Below are positions 58,800-64,000 of a stretch of DNA of 64,000 bases, piece by piece. Below the pieces are notes generated by a model. The model saw nothing but the letters and a program-made list of their open reading frames with translations. It was not told the DNA's origin and searched no databases. Both the position numbers and the translations under genes were made by a program. Where the stretch lies: positions 6,103,501 to 6,167,500 of the forward strand of contig NZ_CP029078.1 in assembly GCF_005222485.1 (NCBI RefSeq). Direction: 5' to 3'. The DNA comes from Streptomyces griseoviridis (GTDB taxonomy: Bacteria; Actinomycetota; Actinomycetes; Streptomycetales; Streptomycetaceae). The stretch's first letter is position 1. Each line of letters starts with the position of its first letter.

Positions 58800-61700
58800 G
58801 TGAGTTGGTCGACTTCCACCACCACCGTCGACGCGGCGCTGCGGGTGCACTCCGCCCCCACGCCGCCCCGGCCCCCGGCCGCCGGCGGTTGGACGAGCCT
58901 GGTCCACCAGCTTCTGCTGGCCCTGGTCTGCGCGGGATACGGCGTGGGCTCCGCACTCGGCTGGGGTTCCGAGCAATCCGCCCGTGTCATGGGTGACTTC
59001 GGGCTGAGTGCCGCGGCCGGCACCGCCGCGGTGTCCTGTTTCTTCTACGCGCGCACCCGTCGGATCCGCTTCCGACCCGCCTGGCTGCTGTTCGCGCTCT
59101 CCTCGGCGATGGCGGCTCTCGGCAACGGGGTCTGGGGGTGGTACGAGGTCGTCCTGGAGCGTCCGGTGCCCACTCCCAGTTACGCCGATCTCTTCTTCCT
59201 GTGCTTCGCGCCGCCGGCCATCGTCGGACTCCTGGTGCTCGCCAAGCGGCCCGTCACCAAGGCCGGTTGGGTCTGCCTCGGCCTCGACGCCTGGCTGATC
59301 GGCGGCTCGCTGCTCACCCTGTCGTGGAGCCTCGCGCTCGCCCAGGCCGCCAAGTTCGACGGCCCGAGCGTCGCCCACACCGCGCTGTCCCTGGCGTATC
59401 CGCTGCTGGACATCGCCCTGGTCAGCATGGTCCTCGCGCTGCACTTCCGGCGCTCAGCCGTCAACCGCACGGCGGTCAACATGGCGATCGGCGCCCTGGC
59501 GCTGACCGTGATGAGCGACGCCCTGTTCACCTCGCCGCTGCTGCACAACAACTACCGCTCGGGCCAACTCCTGGACGCGGGCTGGTTCGCGGGCTCGCTG
59601 CTGCTCGCCTACGCGCCCTGGGCCGCGACCCGGCACGCCTTCCCCGACGACGAGGGACTCGAACCGGAGCCGGCCACCCGCGTGGTGCGCGAGCACGTGC
59701 CCGGACGCCCGGCGGGCGGGCCGCCGTACCTGGCGCCGCCGCCCGGCGCCGACCACGGGCGCTACCCGGTCTCCCGGCCGATCGCCGGATCGCTGGCCGC
59801 GCTCACGCCCTATCTGGCCGCCGCCGTCTGCACGTTGGGGATTCTCTACAACGTCCTCAACGGCCGCAGCGTCGACCGGGTGGTGCTGATCACCGGCGGC
59901 ACCGTGGTGCTCGCCCTCGTGGTCCGGCAGGGCATCATGCTGCTCGACAACATCACCCTCACCCAGGAACTGGCCCAGAAGGAGAGCCACTTCAGGTCGC
60001 TGGTGCAGGGGTCGAGCGACGTCATCATGATCGCCGCGCCGAGCGGGGTGCTGCGCTATGTCTCCCCGGCCGCCGCCGGTGTCTACGGCCGCTCGGCCGA
60101 CGACCTGGTCGGCAGCGAACTGGCCGGTCTCATCCACCCGGAGGACCTGGGCTGCGTGGTGCACGAGGTGCGCCGGTTCCTCGCCGCCAGCCCGCTCACC
60201 GAACCCACCACCCGCATCGAGTGCCGCTTCCGCTCCGGCGACGGCGGCTGGCTCAACGTCGAGTCCACCGTCAACCGGCACCACGGCGGCCTCATCTTCA
60301 ACAGCCGGGACGTGACCGAACGGGTCCGCCTCCAGGCCCAGTTGCAGCACAACGCCGAGCACGACCCGCTCACCGACCTGCCCAACCGCGCCCTGTTCAC
60401 CCGGCGGGTCCAGCAGGCGCTCTCCGGCCGCCGCGTCTCCGACCGCGGAGCCCATCTGCGCGGCACCGCCGTGCTCTTCATCGACCTCGACGGCTTCAAG
60501 GCCGTCAACGACACCATCGGCCACCAGGCGGGCGACGAACTGCTGGTGCAGGCAGCCCGCAGGCTCCAGGACGCGGTACGGCACGGCGACACCGCCTCCC
60601 GGCTCGGCGGTGACGAGTTCGCCGCGCTGATCGTCGGGGACGGCACCCGGGACATGGCCGCCAGAGAGCGCCAGATCATGGAGCTCGCCGACCGGCTGCG
60701 CGTCACCCTGTCCCAGCCCTACCTGATCGACGGCAACGATGTCCGGGTCGCCGCCTCCATCGGCGTCGCCTTCGCCGAACCCGGGCTCGGCGCGGGCGAG
60801 TTGCTGCGCAACGCCGACCTCGCCATGTACCGGGCCAAGGCGGCGGGCAAGGGGCGCGTCGAGCTGTACGCGCCGCAGATGCAGCAGGACGTCGCGCGCA
60901 AGGCGGAGCTGGCCACCCGGCTGCGGGCCGCCCTGCACGACGGCGAGTTCACGCTGCTGCACCAGCCCGTGGTCTCCCTCGCCGACGGCCGGATCGCCTC
61001 GCTCACCGCGCAGGCGCGCTGGCGGTCCTCGCAGGGCGTCCTGTTCACCCCCGCCGAGTTCCTGCGGGTCGCCGAGGACAGCGACAAGACGCAGGAGCTG
61101 GGCCGCTGGGTCCTGGAGGAGGCCGTCGCGCGGGCCGCCGAGCGGTCCGCCACCGGTCTGAACGTACCGGTGGGCGTGCGGATGAGCGCAAGGAGGCTGC
61201 TCGACCGGTCGATGCCGCTCGGCTCCGTCGAGGCGCTGCTGACCCGGCACGGGCTGCCGTCCGGGTCCCTGGTGATCGAGCTGTCCGACACCGACCCCCG
61301 GGTCTCCCTCGACGAGCTGGAACGGCGTCTGGCGGCGCTCAGGCGGCTCGGCGTACGGATCGCGCTGGACGGCTTCGGCAGCGGCTACGCGGCCATCACG
61401 GCGCTGCGCAGGCTCCCCGTGGACATCCTGAAGCTCGACCGGGGGCTGGTCGAGGGCGTCGTCGAGTCGGCCAGGCTGCACAAGATCACCAGCGGGCTGC
61501 TGCGGATCGCGGGCGACCTCGGGCTCCAGTCCGTGGCCGAGGGCGTGGATCTGCCCGAGCAGGTGGTGGCGCTGCGCGCGATGGGCTGCACCCACGGGCA
61601 GGGCATGGCGTTCTCGGGACCGCTCGACGAGTACCGGCTGCGCCGCGCCCTGGGCTCGGGCAACTACCCGCTGCCGCACGGGCCCGTCGAACCGGTCTTC

Positions 61701-61805
61701 GCCGGCGGCGGCGGCGCCGGGGTGTACGGCGCGGGGGTGACCGCCGTCCTGGGAGGCGGCAGTATCCTCCGCTCACATAATGAGACTCCCGTCCCACCCA
61801 CTTGA
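58800..61805 (+). CDS. Membrane PAS-GGDEF protein with degenerate EAL domain
   Basis: The product is 1001 residues from a GTG at 58800 (GGGAGGG upstream). Nine or ten membrane helices fill residues 40-385, then PAS (about 395-510), GGDEF (motif 603-607, RLGGDEFAALI, intact) and an EAL-like domain. In the latter, EAL is replaced by TAQ (736-738), NxSxxxL is altered and DDFGTGYS is LDGFGSGYA. It is therefore likely a diguanylate cyclase with an inactive, perhaps c-di-GMP-sensing, EAL domain. It probably corresponds to one of the Cdg proteins of Streptomyces. Confidence 0.88.
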   Translation: MSWSTSTTTVDAALRVHSAPTPPRPPAAGGWTSLVHQLLLALVCAGYGVGSALGWGSEQSARVMGDFGLSAAAGTAAVSCFFYARTRRIRFRPAWLLFALSSAMAALGNGVWGWYEVVLERPVPTPSYADLFFLCFAPPAIVGLLVLAKRPVTKAGWVCLGLDAWLIGGSLLTLSWSLALAQAAKFDGPSVAHTALSLAYPLLDIALVSMVLALHFRRSAVNRTAVNMAIGALALTVMSDALFTSPLLHNNYRSGQLLDAGWFAGSLLLAYAPWAATRHAFPDDEGLEPEPATRVVREHVPGRPAGGPPYLAPPPGADHGRYPVSRPIAGSLAALTPYLAAAVCTLGILYNVLNGRSVDRVVLITGGTVVLALVVRQGIMLLDNITLTQELAQKESHFRSLVQGSSDVIMIAAPSGVLRYVSPAAAGVYGRSADDLVGSELAGLIHPEDLGCVVHEVRRFLAASPLTEPTTRIECRFRSGDGGWLNVESTVNRHHGGLIFNSRDVTERVRLQAQLQHNAEHDPLTDLPNRALFTRRVQQALSGRRVSDRGAHLRGTAVLFIDLDGFKAVNDTIGHQAGDELLVQAARRLQDAVRHGDTASRLGGDEFAALIVGDGTRDMAARERQIMELADRLRVTLSQPYLIDGNDVRVAASIGVAFAEPGLGAGELLRNADLAMYRAKAAGKGRVELYAPQMQQDVARKAELATRLRAALHDGEFTLLHQPVVSLADGRIASLTAQARWRSSQGVLFTPAEFLRVAEDSDKTQELGRWVLEEAVARAAERSATGLNVPVGVRMSARRLLDRSMPLGSVEALLTRHGLPSGSLVIELSDTDPRVSLDELERRLAALRRLGVRIALDGFGSGYAAITALRRLPVDILKLDRGLVEGVVESARLHKITSGLLRIAGDLGLQSVAEGVDLPEQVVALRAMGCTHGQGMAFSGPLDEYRLRRALGSGNYPLPHGPVEPVFAGGGGAGVYGAGVTAVLGGGSILRSHNETPVPPT

Positions 61806-61838
61806 CACGTGATACGTGCCGGGGGGAGGGTCAGTTCC

Positions 61839-61880
61839 ATGCGCACCCGAATTCTCGTACTTGGAAAGCGCGTCGGCTGA
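61839..61880 (+). CDS. Leader peptide of ilvB (13 residues)
   Basis: ATG at 61839 behind GGGGGGAGGG opens MRTRILVLGKRVG and stops at 61880. Four consecutive branched-chain codons (Ile, Leu, Val, Leu) are the mark of an ilv attenuation leader: a ribosome stalled by scarce charged tRNA would prevent formation of the terminator 54 nt downstream. Confidence 0.88.
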   Translation: MRTRILVLGKRVG

Positions 61881-61934
61881 AGCTGGTGACGTCCGGTCGG
61901 ACCCGGAACTCCTGGCTGACACACCCGGCGCGCT

Positions 61935-61968
61935 CCCCTCGCTTGCCTTATGGCACGAGGGGTTTTTT
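61935..61968 (+). terminator. ilvB attenuator terminator
   Basis: CCCCTCG (61935-61941) pairs with CGAGGGG (61956-61962), with an inner TGCC/GGCA pair, and is followed directly by six T (61963-61968). This is the only U-tract terminator in the window. It lies 80 nt before the ilvB start. Confidence 0.92.
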
Positions 61969-62048
61969 GTTGCACAGACACCCGTGACGCAACAGTCAAA
62001 TCCCGTACAAACCTCGCAAAAACCCTCAGCATCGAGAAGAGAATGCCG

Positions 62049-63899
62049 ATGACCGAGCAGGCCTCCGGGGCCCACCATCCGCAGCCGCGGCCCCGATCCG
62101 GAGGACAGCACTCCGCCCCCGAGCACGTCACGGGTGCGAAGTCCCTCATCCGCTCGCTCGAGGAGGTCGGGGCCGACACGGTGTTCGGCATTCCCGGCGG
62201 CGCGATCCTTCCCGCGTACGACCCGCTCATGGACTCCACCCGGGTCCGCCACGTCCTGGTCCGCCACGAGCAGGGCGCGGGACACGCGGCCACCGGCTAC
62301 GCCCAGGCCACCGGCAGGGTCGGCGTCTGCATGGCCACCTCGGGCCCCGGCGCCACCAACCTCGTCACCCCGATCGCCGACGCGCACATGGACTCCGTGC
62401 CGCTGGTCGCCATCACCGGCCAGGTCGCCTCCAAGGCGATCGGCACGGACGCCTTCCAGGAAGCGGACATCGTCGGCATCACCATGCCGATCACCAAGCA
62501 CAACTTCCTGGTCACCAAGGCCGAGGACATCCCCCGGGTGATCGCGCAGGCGTTCCACATCGCCTCCACCGGACGTCCGGGCCCGGTCCTGGTCGACATC
62601 GCCAAGGACGCCCTCCAGGCGCAGACCACCTTCTCCTGGCCGCCCGTCATGGACCTGCCCGGCTACCGCCCGGTCACCAAGCCGCACGCCAAGCAGATCC
62701 GCGAGGCCGCCAAGCTCATCACCGCCGCCAAGCGCCCGGTCCTCTACGTCGGCGGCGGCGTCCTCAAGGCGCGGGCCACCGCCGAGCTGAAGGTCCTCGC
62801 CGAACTCACCGGAGCGCCCGTCACCACCACCCTGATGGCGCTCGGCGCGTTCCCCGACAGCCACCCGCTGCACGTGGGAATGCCGGGCATGCACGGTGCG
62901 GTCACCGCCGTCACCGCGCTGCAGAAGGCCGACCTGATCGTCGCCCTCGGCGCCCGCTTCGACGACCGCGTCACCGGCAAGCTGGACAGCTTCGCCCCCT
63001 ACGCCAAGATCGTCCACGCGGACATCGACCCGGCGGAGATCGGCAAGAACCGCGAGGCGGACGTGCCGATCGTCGGGGACGCCCGCGAGGTCATCGCCGA
63101 CCTCGTCCAGGCCGTCCAGAAGGAGCACAGCGAGGGCCACCGCGGCGACTACACCGCCTGGTGGAAGGACCTCAGCCGGTGGCGCGACACCTACCCGCTC
63201 GGCTACGAGCAGCCCGCCGACGGCTCGCTCTCCCCGCAGCAGGTCATCGAGCGCATCGGACAGCTCGCCCCCGAGGGCACGATCTTCGCGGCGGGCGTCG
63301 GCCAGCACCAGATGTGGTCCGCCCACTTCATCCAGTACGAGAAGCCCGCCACCTGGCTCAACTCCGGCGGCGCGGGCACCATGGGCTACGCGGTCCCGGC
63401 CGCGATGGGCGCCAAGGCGGGAGCCCAGGACCAGACCGTCTGGGCGATCGACGGCGACGGCTGCTTCCAGATGACCAATCAGGAACTGACCACCTGCGCC
63501 CTGAACAACATCCCGATCAAGGTCGCCATCATCAACAACGGCGCCCTCGGGATGGTCCGCCAGTGGCAGACCCTCTTCTACAACCAGCGCTACTCCAACA
63601 CCGTGCTGCACAGCGGCCCCGGCGCCGACGGCAAGCAGCCCAGCGCCGGCACCCGCGTCCCCGACTTCGTGAAGCTGTCGGAGGCCATGGGCTGCTACGC
63701 GATCCGCTGCGAGTCCCCCGACGACCTCGACAAGGTGATCGAGGAGGCGAACTCGATCAACGACCGCCCGGTCGTCGTCGACTTCATCGTCCACGAGGAC
63801 GCGATGGTGTGGCCGATGGTCGCCGCCGGCACCTCGAACGACGAGATCCTGGCCGCCCGGGACGTCCGCCCCGACTTCGGCGACAGCGAAGACGACTGA
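62049..63899 (+). CDS. ilvB: Acetolactate synthase, large (catalytic) subunit
   Basis: The product is 616 residues. The ATG at 62049 is preferred over that at 62043 because AGAAGAG is 8 nt upstream. ThDP-enzyme features: [18 protein letters not shown], catalytic Glu in [19 protein letters not shown] domain ([14 protein letters not shown]) and the ThDP motif [12 protein letters not shown] ... NNGALGMV. It condenses two pyruvates, or pyruvate with 2-oxobutyrate, first step of branched-chain amino acid synthesis. Controlled by the upstream attenuator; ilvN follows. Confidence 0.97.
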   Translation: MTEQASGAHHPQPRPRSGGQHSAPEHVTGAKSLIRSLEEVGADTVFGIPGGAILPAYDPLMDSTRVRHVLVRHEQGAGHAATGYAQATGRVGVCMATSGPGATNLVTPIADAHMDSVPLVAITGQVASKAIGTDAFQEADIVGITMPITKHNFLVTKAEDIPRVIAQAFHIASTGRPGPVLVDIAKDALQAQTTFSWPPVMDLPGYRPVTKPHAKQIREAAKLITAAKRPVLYVGGGVLKARATAELKVLAELTGAPVTTTLMALGAFPDSHPLHVGMPGMHGAVTAVTALQKADLIVALGARFDDRVTGKLDSFAPYAKIVHADIDPAEIGKNREADVPIVGDAREVIADLVQAVQKEHSEGHRGDYTAWWKDLSRWRDTYPLGYEQPADGSLSPQQVIERIGQLAPEGTIFAAGVGQHQMWSAHFIQYEKPATWLNSGGAGTMGYAVPAAMGAKAGAQDQTVWAIDGDGCFQMTNQELTTCALNNIPIKVAIINNGALGMVRQWQTLFYNQRYSNTVLHSGPGADGKQPSAGTRVPDFVKLSEAMGCYAIRCESPDDLDKVIEEANSINDRPVVVDFIVHEDAMVWPMVAAGTSNDEILAARDVRPDFGDSEDD

Positions 63900-63921
63900 G
63901 CGAGAGAGACGAATCAGACCC

Positions 63922-64000
63922 ATGTCCAAGCACACGCTCTCCGTCCTGGTGGAGAACACACCGGGCATCCTGGCCCGGATCGCCGCCCTCTTCTCCCGCC
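63922..64000 (+). CDS. ilvN: Acetolactate synthase, small regulatory subunit (5' part only)
   Basis: The first 26 codons are present (MSKHTLSVLVENTPGILARIAALFSR), the beginning of the ACT domain that binds valine. It starts 22 nt after ilvB with GAGAGAG upstream and runs out of the window. Confidence 0.95.
   Translation, partial: MSKHTLSVLVENTPGILARIAALFSR

Overview
The window is high-GC actinobacterial DNA, almost certainly Streptomyces. Evidence: about 70% GC with strong GC bias at third codon positions, many GTG starts, Tat and lipobox signal peptides, many TetR/MarR/LysR/XRE regulators, and a run of genes (gcvT-gcvH-glyA-sdaA, opp, mnmA, ligA, rmdB, gatCAB, a second GGDEF-EAL gene, ilvB-ilvN) that from memory matches the order around SCO5469-SCO5513 of S. 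coelicolor. No rRNA, tRNA or CRISPR array was seen.

Region 1-16.3 kb is variable or accessory. It holds an SDR/MarR pair with a 31-bp operator, a Tat-exported berberine-bridge-type flavoprotein, an MMPL exporter, a DUF4232 lipoprotein, a cupin-XRE regulator divergent from a B3/4-domain protein, a TetR/PH-like/hydrolase operon with a clear operator, a secreted GH62 arabinofuranosidase with xylanase-type operator boxes, a LysR gene, a lipoprotein and an AbiEi/AbiEii (type IV toxin-antitoxin) module.

Region 16.3-31 kb is conserved. The glycine cleavage genes sit behind a tandem glycine riboswitch, followed by glyA and, beyond a terminator, sdaA. Divergent from them are a P-loop protein and two SseB-like genes. 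Next comes a five-gene oligopeptide ABC transporter with a strong hairpin after the binding-protein gene. A secreted M1 aminopeptidase follows, and its start codon lies inside a long inverted repeat.

Region 31-46 kb holds a TRIC channel gene, envelope hydrolases, a thioesterase, a TetR gene with its operators and a 59-codon membrane-protein gene, cysteine desulfurase with mnmA (tRNA 2-thiolation), an amidase, a LOG-family protein, an SDR, a MetE-like protein and ligA. Several genes here have a TANNNT box 6-7 nt before the start codon, which fits leaderless transcription.

Region 46-64 kb holds rmdB (c-di-GMP turnover), gatCAB (tRNA-dependent amidotransferase) with a small membrane-protein gene inside it, a GNAT gene, a 184-bp MITE that has split a terminator hairpin, small hypothetical genes, a PQQ-type dehydrogenase lipoprotein, an aldo/keto reductase, a 2-hydroxyacid dehydrogenase, a second GGDEF protein with a degenerate EAL domain, and ilvB preceded by a classical ILVL leader-peptide attenuator. 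The window ends inside ilvN.
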